From Spirochaetota bacterium (GTDB lineage: Bacteria; Spirochaetota; Spirochaetia; Treponematales; UBA12059), in assembly GCA_003247225.1 (NCBI GenBank), contig QKAK01000162.1, positions 1 through 55,431 on the forward strand: a stretch of 55,431 nucleotides of DNA. Reading direction: 5' to 3'. A program made the position numbers and the translations under genes. The notes below the pieces were generated by a model. The model did no database searches. It saw only the letters and a list, made by a program, of their open reading frames with translations, and was not told the DNA's origin. Below, in pieces: positions 1-8,741 of this stretch; the stretch's first letter is position 1, and every line of letters starts with the position of its first letter.

Positions 1-1071
1 ATCCAGACGGTGGTCGACGAGTTCCAGCCGGACCTGATCGCCAAGGCGATACGGCGGGAGGTCGAGCGCGACGGCCAGGTGTTCTTCCTCCATAACCGGG
101 TGCAGAGCCTCGACGACACTATGGCCTTCATCCAGCGGCTCGTTCCGGAGGTGATGGTCGAGAAGGCCCACGGGCAGATGGACGCGCGCGAGCTCGAGGA
201 CATCATGCACCGCTTCATCCACCGCGGCTTCCACGTGCTCGTCTCGACGACCATCATCGAGAACGGCATAGACATACCGAACGTCAACACGATCATCATC
301 GACCGGGCCGACATCTACGGCATCAGCCAGCTGTACCAGCTGCGCGGGCGGGTGGGGCGCTCGGACCGGCTCGCCTACGCGTACCTGTTCTACCCGGACG
401 GGCGCGCCCTGTCGGAGCTGGCGATGAAGCGCCTGCAGATCATCTCCGACTTCACCGACCTCGGCTCGGGCTTCAAGATAGCGATGAAGGACCTGGAGGT
501 GCGCGGCGCCGGTAACCTGCTCGGCCGCGAGCAGTCCGGCGATATCTACTCGGTCGGCTTCGACCTGTACCTGAAGCTGCTCGACGAGGCGGTCGCCCGC
601 CTGTCCGACGAGGGCTACAATCCGGAGGAGGAGCCGTACCTGGAGCTCGAGTACTCGGGCTACATACCGGACGACTATATCAGCCAGCAGGCGGTCAAGA
701 TGGAGATCTACAAGAAGATCGCGTCGATCATGTCGCAGGACGACCTCGAGGGGCTGTACCGCGAGCTGGAGGACCGCTTCGGGCCGGTGCCGGAGGACGC
801 CTCGAGCCTCCTGGCCCTCGCGGAGATACGCCTCCTGTGCAAGCGCCTGTCGATCGCCTCCCTCAAGGAGCGCAAGGGCTTCGTCACCGTCGAATTCTCC
901 AAGGTCTCGAAGATATCGGTCGACAGGCTGCTCAGGCTGATGAAGGAGAGCGGGCAGAAGATACGGCTCGACCCGCACCGGCCGAACGTGATGATGATAG
1001 CGACCGGACCGATAGGGCTCAAGGAGAAGAGCGAGTTCATACGCGAGAAGCTGGCCGCGCTGGCCGGCTAG
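1..1071 (+). CDS. mfd: Transcription-repair coupling factor Mfd, C-terminal part (5' end outside window)
   Basis: The reading frame is open from base 1 and ends at 1071, giving 356 residues of a protein that is normally about 1100 long. Mfd is an ATP-driven DNA translocase that removes RNA polymerase stalled at lesions and recruits UvrA. The visible part is the second RecA-like helicase lobe, with VLVSTTIIENGIDIPNVN and the arginine-finger segment QLRGRVGRSD, followed by the TRCF C-terminal D7 domain (about residues 200-350). The upstream helicase motifs and the RNA-polymerase-interaction domain lie outside the window. It converges with the PilZ gene, with 31 bases between the two stops and no clear terminator. 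Confidence 0.96.
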   Translation: MQTVVDEFQPDLIAKAIRREVERDGQVFFLHNRVQSLDDTMAFIQRLVPEVMVEKAHGQMDARELEDIMHRFIHRGFHVLVSTTIIENGIDIPNVNTIIIDRADIYGISQLYQLRGRVGRSDRLAYAYLFYPDGRALSELAMKRLQIISDFTDLGSGFKIAMKDLEVRGAGNLLGREQSGDIYSVGFDLYLKLLDEAVARLSDEGYNPEEEPYLELEYSGYIPDDYISQQAVKMEIYKKIASIMSQDDLEGLYRELEDRFGPVPEDASSLLALAEIRLLCKRLSIASLKERKGFVTVEFSKVSKISVDRLLRLMKESGQKIRLDPHRPNVMMIATGPIGLKEKSEFIREKLAALAG

Positions 1072-1102
1072 CGACGAGCGGCCGCGGGCGGGCCCGGCGG
1101 CC

Positions 1103-1915
1103 TCAGGCCGGCTGGTCCGGAGCGGCCGCCGGCTTGGCCGTGAAGCGCTCGGCGAAGCGGTACTGCTCGATGATCGATACGAGCTCGGAGGAGAACTGCA
1201 GCGCGACGCGTACCTTCTGGACGCCGTTCTGCAGCCTGGCGACCGAGGCCAAGGTCCCGGCCACCGTGAACTGGAAGCTCTGGAAGAACAGCTTGAGCTG
1301 GATGGGCTTGTCCTGCTCCAGGATCGGCCCGTTCATCGGCACGAGGAAGTCGGCGGAATCGCTGGCCAGCGCGAACAGCGCCACCTTGGCCTGGGCCCCG
1401 GCGTAGCCTATCGTGCAGTAGTTGTTGTAGCCCATCGTCTTGGCCGTATCGGGGTTGATCGATATCGGCTTGCCCTTGTAGTCGTCGTACTCTACCTTGA
1501 GGCGGTCGAGCAGCATGAAGTAGTCGATGAGCGTCTGTACGAGGTCGGGCGGGCAGGGCTTGAAGGCGACGTCGATCAGCCCGATCGACTCGCGGCCTTT
1601 CATCGGGCTGACCGAGCGCAGGAGGCAGCGGGCGAATATCTTCATAGGCGTCTGGGCGCCGCCCGGCTGGAACACGAGGGTCAGGCCCGCGAGCCCGTTG
1701 ACGTACTTCTGGAAGAACGCCAGCTCCTCGCGGGAGAACGACGCGACGAGGACGGCGCCGTTCATCGACAGGCGGTACGGCACGCAGATTATTCCGTAGG
1801 TGTCGAGCTTCACCACCGTCTGGCCCGGCTTGAGGCCCATCCGGGCCTGCGCGAACGGCGTAATCGCGGCGGTCTCGTTTTGGTATTGGGCTAACAGGTC
1901 CGTTTGATTATGCAT
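1103..1915 (-). CDS. PilZ-domain protein (putative c-di-GMP effector, spirochaete type)
   Basis: This 270-residue soluble protein resembles the spirochaetal PilZ proteins that carry a PilZN-type domain ahead of a C-terminal PilZ domain. The C-terminal third (ADFLVPMNGPILEQDKPIQL and the following strands) has a PilZ-like beta-barrel pattern. I do not see a clean RxxxR plus D/NxSxxG pair, so c-di-GMP binding is uncertain. No signal peptide or membrane segment is seen. It follows the seven-gene operon on the same strand but has its own strong promoter. The start at 1915 has no nearby Shine-Dalgarno; the predicted transcription start lies only about 2-3 bases upstream, which fits near-leaderless initiation. 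Confidence 0.72.
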   Translation of the reverse strand: MHNQTDLLAQYQNETAAITPFAQARMGLKPGQTVVKLDTYGIICVPYRLSMNGAVLVASFSREELAFFQKYVNGLAGLTLVFQPGGAQTPMKIFARCLLRSVSPMKGRESIGLIDVAFKPCPPDLVQTLIDYFMLLDRLKVEYDDYKGKPISINPDTAKTMGYNNYCTIGYAGAQAKVALFALASDSADFLVPMNGPILEQDKPIQLKLFFQSFQFTVAGTLASVARLQNGVQKVRVALQFSSELVSIIEQYRFAERFTAKPAAAPDQPA

Positions 1916-1924
1916 GGCGATTCC

Positions 1925-1952
1925 AGTGTAACCTCCAACGCCGAATCGTCAA
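1925..1952 (-). promoter_or_regulatory. Putative sigma70 promoter of the PilZ gene
   Basis: On the minus strand, TTGACG (1947-1952) is followed by a 16-base spacer and TACACT (1925-1930). The -10 box ends 9 bases before the start codon, so the transcript would have a leader of only 2-3 bases. Confidence 0.55.
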
Positions 1953-2737
1953 GATCCGCGTCGTCGTCGTCCCGCCGCCCGATCGCGCGGCGGGGCTTCC
2001 CGTTTGCCGGCCGGCTCGCCCCGGCCGACGCCGGCCGCCGATAGGAGGAACACCGTCGGCGTCTTGCCGATGCGCTCGGGCCTCGCCCTCCAGTCGGCGG
2101 CCGTCATCCTGACGACGCGCTCCTCCGGCGTGGACAGGCCGACCGCGGCGCAGAACACGGTGTCGGGGGCCAGCACCGCGGCCGCGCTGGCCGCCACGGC
2201 GTCGTTGCGGTACGGCGTCTCGATGAAGGCCTGCGTCGAACCGTGCCGCCTCGAGTCGGCCTCTAGCCCGCGCAGGGCCGCCTCCCTGCCCGCCTGGTCG
2301 GGAGGCAGGTAGCCCGAGAACGCGAATCGCTGGCCGCCGAGGCCCGACGCCATGACCGCCATCAGGATAGAGCTCGGGCCGGGCAGGGGGACGACCCTGA
2401 TCCCCGCCGCGGCCGCCTCGGCCACCAGGGCCGCGCCCGGGTCGGCGACGCAGGGGCTGCCGGCCTCGGACAGTATGGCCGCGTCGCGGCCTGCCAGCAG
2501 CGGCGCCAGCAGGGCCCGTACGTCCTCCGGCCTCGTGTGCTCGTCGAGCACGCCGAAGCTCGACGCGTCGAGCGACTCCTGCGGCATGACTCGGCATAGG
2601 AAGCGCCTGGCGCTGCGCTCGTTCTCGACCACGAAGTCCCGGATACCGGCCACTATCCTCGGTATCCTCGGGGCCAGCTCGTCCATGGGGTCGCCGTCGC
2701 CTATCGGCACCGGCACCAGGTACAGCGCGCCGCTCAC
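1949..2737 (-). CDS. RsmI-like SAM-dependent methyltransferase (tetrapyrrole methylase superfamily)
   Basis: The 262-residue protein belongs to the COG0313 / tetrapyrrole-methylase fold. It opens with LYLVPVPIGDGDP, the counterpart of the RsmI segment LYLVATPIGNLED, and has ILSEAGSPCVADPG and VVPLPGPSSILMA, both hallmarks of the family. True RsmI methylates the ribose of C1402 in 16S rRNA. This protein differs in the first motif and the middle part, like a divergent subfamily seen in other phyla, so its substrate is unknown. The C-terminal 20 residues are Arg/Gly-rich and probably disordered. It is the last gene of the loaP operon and overlaps the FAD-subunit gene by 4 bases. Confidence 0.8.
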   Translation of the reverse strand: MSGALYLVPVPIGDGDPMDELAPRIPRIVAGIRDFVVENERSARRFLCRVMPQESLDASSFGVLDEHTRPEDVRALLAPLLAGRDAAILSEAGSPCVADPGAALVAEAAAAGIRVVPLPGPSSILMAVMASGLGGQRFAFSGYLPPDQAGREAALRGLEADSRRHGSTQAFIETPYRNDAVAASAAAVLAPDTVFCAAVGLSTPEERVVRMTAADWRARPERIGKTPTVFLLSAAGVGRGEPAGKREAPPRDRAAGRRRRGS

Positions 2738-3570
2738 CTGCCGCCCTCCTGGACGCTGGCCAGGAACGACATGACGTAGGCGCCGAAGCGCTCCGCCAGC
2801 CGGGCGGGGAACCCCGCCTCTATCGCTCGTTCGCCGGCGGCCTCCCGGGCCTCCTCGACGTCTTTCACGGTCAACGGCAACCTCTTTCCGATCAGCGAAA
2901 GCTCCAGGGCCCGGTCCCGCGCCAGCGTCCTGCCCGACGCGATGAGCCTCAGCTCCGATATGGTCTCTTTCTCGAAACGGGCGGCCGCGGCGAAGGTCGA
3001 CGCGAAGGCGTCCCCTTTCGTCGGCTCGCCGAGCCTATGCAGCGCGAACGCGTCCCACGGGGCGGTGGGGACGCGTATCCTGGTCAGCAGGGTAGCGGCC
3101 GGGAACGCCGGCCGGCCATCCCCGCCGACGAGGGCGTGGATACCGCTCCAGCGGGAGCCGGAGGCGTCGCGGAGCTCCACGGTCGCGTCCATGCACGCCA
3201 GCGACGGGAAGCAGGTCATGAACGCGTCGCGCGAGGCGATGTTGCCGCCGAGCGTCGCCATGTTGCGGACCGTGGCCGTGCCGACGAGCCCGATCGCGTC
3301 GCGCAGCGGCTGGAGCGATAGGCTCCTCGGCAGGGCCTGTATCGTCGCCAGCCTGACGCAGGCGCCTAGCTCGAGGTAGCGATCCGAACGGCTGACGGCC
3401 CTCAGCTCGGGTATCCTGCCCAGGTCGAGCACCGAGACCGGGGCGTCGCCGGCCCCGCCGGACGTGAGGATCAGCGTCCCGCCGGCCCAGGGCAGCGCGT
3501 CGGGCCTGCGCTTCAATACGGCGACGGCCTCGGCCATCGTCTGCGGCGCGGATACCTCGTCAACGCGCAC
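2734..3570 (-). CDS. FAD-binding subunit of a xanthine-dehydrogenase-family molybdoenzyme
   Basis: The 278-residue protein matches the CoxM/XdhB-type FAD-binding domain. An N-terminal region with LPWAGGTLIL corresponds to the PRAGGTDLL flavin loop, and the second flavin signature appears as TATVRNMATLGGNIAS (about residues 96-112). In such enzymes this subunit passes electrons from the 2Fe-2S clusters to FAD and then to NAD or another acceptor. It overlaps the iron-sulfur subunit gene by 11 bases and the methyltransferase gene by 4, so translation is probably coupled. The substrate of the complex cannot be read from sequence. Confidence 0.87.
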   Translation of the reverse strand: MRVDEVSAPQTMAEAVAVLKRRPDALPWAGGTLILTSGGAGDAPVSVLDLGRIPELRAVSRSDRYLELGACVRLATIQALPRSLSLQPLRDAIGLVGTATVRNMATLGGNIASRDAFMTCFPSLACMDATVELRDASGSRWSGIHALVGGDGRPAFPAATLLTRIRVPTAPWDAFALHRLGEPTKGDAFASTFAAAARFEKETISELRLIASGRTLARDRALELSLIGKRLPLTVKDVEEAREAAGERAIEAGFPARLAERFGAYVMSFLASVQEGGR

Positions 3571-4045
3571 GGCCGTACTTCCCGCCGAGGCTAGACTCGA
3601 GCGCGGTCCTGACCGCCCCGAGGGCGCGGGACGGCGTCACGCAACGGCAGTACACCGACGACAGGACCTCCATGATCTCCTCCTCGGACGGCCGGCTCGC
3701 CGCGTCGATCAGCGAGCCGGCGGCCATGTACATCGCCGAGTCGCAGAAGCCGCAGAGCTCGGCGCCGGCCTCGCGGAACGAACGCTCGACGGTCGCGTAC
3801 GAGTCGGTGCTCTTGAAGCCCTCGTAGGTGACGACCTCGGTACCCCGCGCCTTGAATGCGGGTACCATGCACGAGTTGACCAGGAGCCCGTCGAGGAAGA
3901 CGACGCACTTGCCGCAGACGCCCTCGCGGCAATCGCTCATCAGGCTCGTCAGGCCGAAGCGTTCGCGCAGGAGGTCGGACAGCCGCTCGAGCGGATCGGC
4001 CTTCAGGCTCACGTCCTCCCCGTTCAGGATGAATTCAACTATCAC
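3560..4045 (-). CDS. 2Fe-2S subunit of a xanthine-dehydrogenase-family molybdoenzyme
   Basis: The 161-residue protein has the two-cluster layout of CoxS/XdhC-type subunits. Cys39, Cys44, Cys47 and Cys59 form the plant-ferredoxin-like cluster (DCREGVCGKC then NSC). Cys98, Cys101, Cys133 and Cys135 (CGFC and CRC) form the helical-domain cluster. The usual glycines after CGFC and CRC are replaced (CGFCDSAM, CRCVTPSR). It relays electrons between the molybdenum centre and FAD. The gene overlaps both neighbouring subunit genes by 11 bases. Confidence 0.92.
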   Translation of the reverse strand: MIVEFILNGEDVSLKADPLERLSDLLRERFGLTSLMSDCREGVCGKCVVFLDGLLVNSCMVPAFKARGTEVVTYEGFKSTDSYATVERSFREAGAELCGFCDSAMYMAAGSLIDAASRPSEEEIMEVLSSVYCRCVTPSRALGAVRTALESSLGGKYGRAR

Positions 4046-6104
4046 GGTCGGCGCCCTCCGATCGGCGGCAGGTCGGCAGCGAGTTCCACGGCGAATCGAG
4101 CGCCTGGCTCAGCGCGTTGGCGAACGCGGCGGGCACGAGCGAGTAGGCCAGCTCCCCGATGCCCTTGGGGTCGGCGTCGTCGTCGACGAATTCTACCCGG
4201 ATAGGCGGCGCGTCCTTGGCCCGCCAGAGACCGTACCGCCTGAAGTCGCCCGGTTCCGCCGGCCCCGCGGACAGGTCGAGGCATTCGGCAACGCAGAGGC
4301 CGAGCGCCACGGCGGCGTCGCGCTCGAGGGCCTTGGCCGCGTCCTCCGGCGACAGCAGCCTGCCGGCCTTCGCCACGATCCAGATGCCGCGCACCGCGGG
4401 GCTCGAGTCGACCGGGTCGAGCTCGACCTCCACCACGGCCGCGCCCCAGGACGAGTCCTCGAGCGGCGATTCCGGGGCGGCCCTGGACGACCTGGCCCGC
4501 TGCGTCTTCTTGACGGTGATCGGCAGCGCCTCCCTGAAGCGCTTGGACGCGAGCCCCTCGCATGCCGACCCTATCAGGCGGGTCACGACGCCGATGCGCC
4601 TCGAGAACGCGTTCGGCCCCGAGTCCGGCGTCCCGTCGGTGCTCGGCGACGCGATCTCGACGGCGTCGGGCTGGAGCCCGAGCGCGGTCGCGGCGATGCG
4701 CTTCCAGATCCTCGTTACCGAGCCCGAGCCGGGCGCCACGCTCGAGCGTACGGTCAGCGTCGAATCCTTCGACAGGGTTACCTCGACCGAGGGCGACTGG
4801 GCGTCGCGGTAGGACAGCGTAGCGGCCGGCCTCTGGGGGCCGAAGGCCAGCCCTATGCCGTAGCCGGGCGGCGACGAGGGGTCCGGCCGCCGCTTCCGGA
4901 TCAGCTCGAACGACGAACGCTTACGGGGATAGTCGCTGATGGCCAGCAGCCTGCCGCAGACGGCCTCGAGCGGCGAGCCTTTCCTGAGCGGGACGCCGAA
5001 GGTCGTATCCCCGCGCCTCGCCGCGTTCATGGCGCGCCATTCGAACGGGTCCATGCCGGCGGCGTCGGCCAGGTCCTCCGCGAGGCGCTCGACGGCGAAG
5101 GCTACCGGCCCGGTACCCAGCCCGGTAAAGGCGCCCATGGGCGGCAGGTCGGTCGAGACGGCCAGGGCCGAGACGCGTAGGGCGGGGCAGGCGTAGGCGC
5201 CGGCGACGGCCTTGGCGGCCCGTTCGACCAGCGCCGCGCCGAACGGCGCGTAGGCGCCGGCGTTGATCATGACGCTCGCGTCCATCGCTACGAGCCTGCC
5301 CGAATCGTCGAGCCCCGCCCGGTACGAGACGAGGGTCGGCGCCCGCTTGGTCGTGTACATGAAGTCGTCGGCCCTCGATAGCACGAGGAGGGCGTTCTTG
5401 CCGCTCAGCCTCGCGGCGATCGCCGCGTGGCAGGCCAGCAGCGACGGGTACCACAGCTTGCCGTCCAGGTGGGAGCCGAGCTCCGTTGTCCTGACCACCA
5501 CCTCGTCCTTGCCGACCCCGAGGGCCTGGGCTACCGCGTCCCTGGTCTGGAATGGCCATTGGGTCGACGAGAAGACGATCAGCTTATCGTAGTCGAAGCC
5601 GGCGGCCGCGCCCTGGGGCTCCGGGTAGTAATGGTCCTGGGGGCCCATCCTGTATTCGCCGTCGACCACCCGGGCGGCCTTCGCCAGCGCCGCCTCGACG
5701 GAGCCGCCCTCGGCGGCGTACGAGGCGACGACCCTCGTCGACTCGCAGGTCTCGTACCCGAACGACGCGGGCTCCTCGTCCACCCGTACCGCGGTCATCG
5801 ATACGGCCTCGGCCACCCTGAGCCGGTCCGGCCCGACTATCAGCGCCACCGGCTCGCCGCGGTACGCGACGCGGCCCGAGGCGAGGACGGGCACCGACGC
5901 TCCGATGTTATCTATCCTCGCGGAACCGGGGATATCGTCCGCCGTGACGCTACGGTAGCCCCTCGGCAGGTGCGGCACGCTGATGGAGCGTATGGTTCCC
6001 CTCGAGGCCGGCGAGCGTACCGTGCCGACGTAGACCGCGTCGAGGAGCGGGAAGTCCGACAGGCGCCCCACGGTCGCGAGGCCGCTCGTCCGGGCCGCCT
6101 TCAT
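4035..6104 (-). CDS. Molybdopterin-binding large subunit of a xanthine-dehydrogenase-family enzyme
   Basis: The 689-residue protein is the catalytic subunit of an aldehyde oxidase/xanthine dehydrogenase type hydroxylase and is somewhat short for the family (usually 750-800). It has GPQDHYYPEPQG (counterpart of GGQEHFYLETQG) and, near the C-terminus, KGIGELAYSLVPAAFANAL containing the catalytic glutamate. The family signature AFRGFGxPQ reads AFTGLGTGP, so the usual arginine is a threonine. It overlaps the small subunit by 11 bases and the aminotransferase gene by 4. Purine hydroxylation is the default guess, but no purine-catabolic genes lie nearby, so the substrate is open. Confidence 0.88.
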   Translation of the reverse strand: MKAARTSGLATVGRLSDFPLLDAVYVGTVRSPASRGTIRSISVPHLPRGYRSVTADDIPGSARIDNIGASVPVLASGRVAYRGEPVALIVGPDRLRVAEAVSMTAVRVDEEPASFGYETCESTRVVASYAAEGGSVEAALAKAARVVDGEYRMGPQDHYYPEPQGAAAGFDYDKLIVFSSTQWPFQTRDAVAQALGVGKDEVVVRTTELGSHLDGKLWYPSLLACHAAIAARLSGKNALLVLSRADDFMYTTKRAPTLVSYRAGLDDSGRLVAMDASVMINAGAYAPFGAALVERAAKAVAGAYACPALRVSALAVSTDLPPMGAFTGLGTGPVAFAVERLAEDLADAAGMDPFEWRAMNAARRGDTTFGVPLRKGSPLEAVCGRLLAISDYPRKRSSFELIRKRRPDPSSPPGYGIGLAFGPQRPAATLSYRDAQSPSVEVTLSKDSTLTVRSSVAPGSGSVTRIWKRIAATALGLQPDAVEIASPSTDGTPDSGPNAFSRRIGVVTRLIGSACEGLASKRFREALPITVKKTQRARSSRAAPESPLEDSSWGAAVVEVELDPVDSSPAVRGIWIVAKAGRLLSPEDAAKALERDAAVALGLCVAECLDLSAGPAEPGDFRRYGLWRAKDAPPIRVEFVDDDADPKGIGELAYSLVPAAFANALSQALDSPWNSLPTCRRSEGADRDS

Positions 6105-7270
6105 GCGCCCCGAGCCCCCGCGATGGCGAGCACGGAGTCCGCGACGCGCCGAGCCGCGTCGAGGCCCATGCCCTGCCAGATCGGCAGGCTGACGGTGCGC
6201 TCGAACGTGGCCATCGCGTTGGGCATATCCTCCGGCCCGAGGCCGTAGCGCTTGGCGTAGTAGGGCATGGTGTGGAGCGGGATGAAATGCACCGACGTGC
6301 CGACGCCGCGCTCGGAGAGCGCCTCGACGAGCTCGTCCCTGGGGACGCCGCCGCGTTCAGGCAGGGTCCGCAGGGAATACAGGTGCCACGCGTGGCCCTC
6401 GCCCCTCGGCGGCAACTCGAGCCCGCGGACGCCCGAGAAGGCCTCGTCGTACAGGGCCGCGATCGCCCTTCGCTCCTCGAGGAATCGCTCGGCCTTGGTC
6501 AGCTGGACCCGGCCGATAGCGGCGAGCAGGTCCGGCAGGTTGTACTTGAACCCGGCCTCGACGACCGAATAGCGCCATGACGCCTTCTTTGCGGTGTAGC
6601 GGTCCCAGGCCGCCCGGTCGAAGCCGTGCATGCGCATCTTCTCGACGCGGGCCGCGAGCCGCTCGTCGCGCGTGACGAGCATGCCGCCCTCGCCGGTGGT
6701 TATGGTCTTGGTCGCGTAGAACGAGTACACGCCCGCGTCGCCTATCGCGCCGGCGTAGCCGTCCGCGGTCTTCGACGGGAAGGCGTGGGCCGCGTCCTCG
6801 ACGAGGGCGCAGCCGTAGCGGTCGGCCAGGGCGCGGAGGGCGCGCAGGTCGCAGGGCAGGCCTCCCACGTGGACGGCGATGACCGCGCGGCAGTTCTTGG
6901 TCGTCGCGAGGAGCCTGCCGAGTGCGTCGGGATCTATGTTATACGATCCCGGCGCCACGTCGCAGAAGACTACCTCGGCGCCCAGGTGACGGACCACCGC
7001 CGCGCTCGAGGTGAAGGTGTAGGGGCTGGTGACGACGACGTCGCCGGGGCCGATGCCGAGCGCCTCGAGCGCCAGGTGCAGGCCGCTCGTCGCCGAGTTG
7101 ACGGCCAGGGCGCGGGGCGAGCCGACGAAGCCCGCGAATTCCTTCTCGAAGGCCAGGGCCTCTGCCCCGGTGGTAAGCCACCCGGAGCGCATCACGCGGA
7201 GGACGGCTTCCTCCTCCTCGGGGCCTATGGACGGCCGCGCGAACGGGATGAAGTCAGTATTCGGGTTCAT
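6101..7270 (-). CDS. DegT/DnrJ/EryC1/StrS-family sugar aminotransferase (PLP-dependent)
   Basis: The 389-residue protein is full length for the family. The PLP lysine is Lys188 in SFYATKTITTGEGG. Other family marks are GWLTTG near residue 30, NSATSGLHLALEALG (about 58-72) and LVEDAAHA (157-163). These enzymes transaminate keto-sugar nucleotides made by 4,6-dehydratases, in glycan or O-antigen synthesis. The upstream overlapping gene (17 bases) encodes just such a dehydratase, so the two probably act in sequence to make an amino-sugar nucleotide. Confidence 0.92.
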   Translation of the reverse strand: MNPNTDFIPFARPSIGPEEEEAVLRVMRSGWLTTGAEALAFEKEFAGFVGSPRALAVNSATSGLHLALEALGIGPGDVVVTSPYTFTSSAAVVRHLGAEVVFCDVAPGSYNIDPDALGRLLATTKNCRAVIAVHVGGLPCDLRALRALADRYGCALVEDAAHAFPSKTADGYAGAIGDAGVYSFYATKTITTGEGGMLVTRDERLAARVEKMRMHGFDRAAWDRYTAKKASWRYSVVEAGFKYNLPDLLAAIGRVQLTKAERFLEERRAIAALYDEAFSGVRGLELPPRGEGHAWHLYSLRTLPERGGVPRDELVEALSERGVGTSVHFIPLHTMPYYAKRYGLGPEDMPNAMATFERTVSLPIWQGMGLDAARRVADSVLAIAGARGA

Positions 7271-8741
7271 CGGGATGCTCCTCTACCGTGGGGATGAAGG
7301 ACCTGAGCGCGGCCCGCAGCCGCCTGCGGTTGCGGTACGCGTCCGGCCGGCCGTCGCTCTTGAAGCATACCGGCTCGAGCGCGCGCATGGCCGCCTCGAG
7401 GTCGAAGCGGGGTCCGCGCCGCTCCAGGCGATTGATCTTCGGGAATTCGGTCGCCGCGAGGCTCTCGTCGGACGAGAAGAGCCGCTCCTCGAGCCGCTCG
7501 CCCGGCCGGAGCCCGATGTACTCGATCGCGATGTCGTCGTAGGGCCTGAGCCCGGAGAAGCGTATGACCTGCTCGGCCAGCTCGCGTATCAGGACGGGCT
7601 CGCCCATGTCCAGGAGGTACGACTCGCCGCCGGCGCCGACGCCGCCGGTCTTGAGCACGAGGGAGCAGGCCTCGGGTATGGTCATGAAGTAACGGCTGGC
7701 CGCCGGGTCGGTGACGGTCACCGGGCCTCCGCGCTCGACCTGGCCCTTGAACAGGGGCAGGATGGAGCCGCGCGAGCCGAGCACGTTGCCGAAGCGCACG
7801 ACCATGTAGTGCTCCCCGGCCCCGGCCCGCTCCTGCGCGTCGAGGGCTATGCGTTCCGACAGGAATTTGGACGCGCCGTAGACGCATAGCGGCTCGACCG
7901 CCTTGTCGGTGCTGATCAGGACGAAGCGCCTGACGCCGGCCGCGAGGCAGGCGTCGACGAGGTTCCTGGTGCCGAACGCGTTGTTCTCGATCGCGGCGAC
8001 CGTGTTGGCCTCCATCATCGGCACGTGCTTGTACGCAGCGGCGTGGAACACGACGTCGGCCTTGAGCCTGCGGCAGATGTCCGTCATGTAGTCGCGGTCC
8101 TTGAGCTCGCCTATGACGGGGACGATCGCGGTGGACACGCCGACGCCGCCCGACTGCAGGCCGCGCAGCTCGCGGTCTATCTGGTAGATCGAGTTCTCCC
8201 CGTGGCCGAACAGGTACAGCCGCTCGACCCCGGCCGACAGGAGCTGCCGCGCGAGCTCGGAGCCTATCGAGCCGCCGGCCCCGGTGACGATGACGCGCTT
8301 GCCCGCCAGCCACTCGATGCTCTTCTTGAGCCCGATCGCGACGGGGCTGCGCCCGAGCAGGTCCTGCGGGTCGATCTCGCGGGCCTGGACGAGGTGGGCG
8401 TCGCCCTCGACTATCTGCGCGACGTCCGGGAGTATGCGGATCCTGGCGAAGCCGGCGCGCTTGAGCGTGAAGTACAGCTCGCGCAGCAGCTCCCTCGGGG
8501 CGCTCGGCATCGCGATGACGGCCTCGTCGGCCGGTTCCCTGGCGAGCAGGCTGACCACGTCGCGTATCGGGCCGAGCACCGGCACGCCGTCTATCCGCTT
8601 GCCGAGCTTGCCCTCGTCGTCGTCGAGGAACGCGACGATGGTGCCGAGGACGGCCTTGGCCCGGATCTCGCGCGCTATCGCGCGCCCGGCGAAGCCGGCG
8701 CCGACGATGTATATCCTAGGATTGTCCGGGGTGCTCTCCAT
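7254..8741 (-). CDS. CapD/FlaA1-like nucleotide-sugar epimerase/dehydratase
   Basis: The 495-residue protein has an N-terminal Rossmann domain (YIVGAGFAGRAIA at 11-23) and a catalytic SDR domain with TGAGGSIGSELARQLL (153-168) and HAAAYKHVPMME (233-244). Unlike PglF, WbpM or CapD it has no membrane helices before the first Rossmann domain. The active site reads STDK at 277-280 and YGASK at 288-292; most members of this family have Met in place of that Tyr. The product is likely a UDP-4-keto-6-deoxy sugar or an epimer. It overlaps loaP by 26 bases and degT by 17. Confidence 0.9.
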   Translation of the reverse strand: MESTPDNPRIYIVGAGFAGRAIAREIRAKAVLGTIVAFLDDDEGKLGKRIDGVPVLGPIRDVVSLLAREPADEAVIAMPSAPRELLRELYFTLKRAGFARIRILPDVAQIVEGDAHLVQAREIDPQDLLGRSPVAIGLKKSIEWLAGKRVIVTGAGGSIGSELARQLLSAGVERLYLFGHGENSIYQIDRELRGLQSGGVGVSTAIVPVIGELKDRDYMTDICRRLKADVVFHAAAYKHVPMMEANTVAAIENNAFGTRNLVDACLAAGVRRFVLISTDKAVEPLCVYGASKFLSERIALDAQERAGAGEHYMVVRFGNVLGSRGSILPLFKGQVERGGPVTVTDPAASRYFMTIPEACSLVLKTGGVGAGGESYLLDMGEPVLIRELAEQVIRFSGLRPYDDIAIEYIGLRPGERLEERLFSSDESLAATEFPKINRLERRGPRFDLEAAMRALEPVCFKSDGRPDAYRNRRRLRAALRSFIPTVEEHPDEPEY

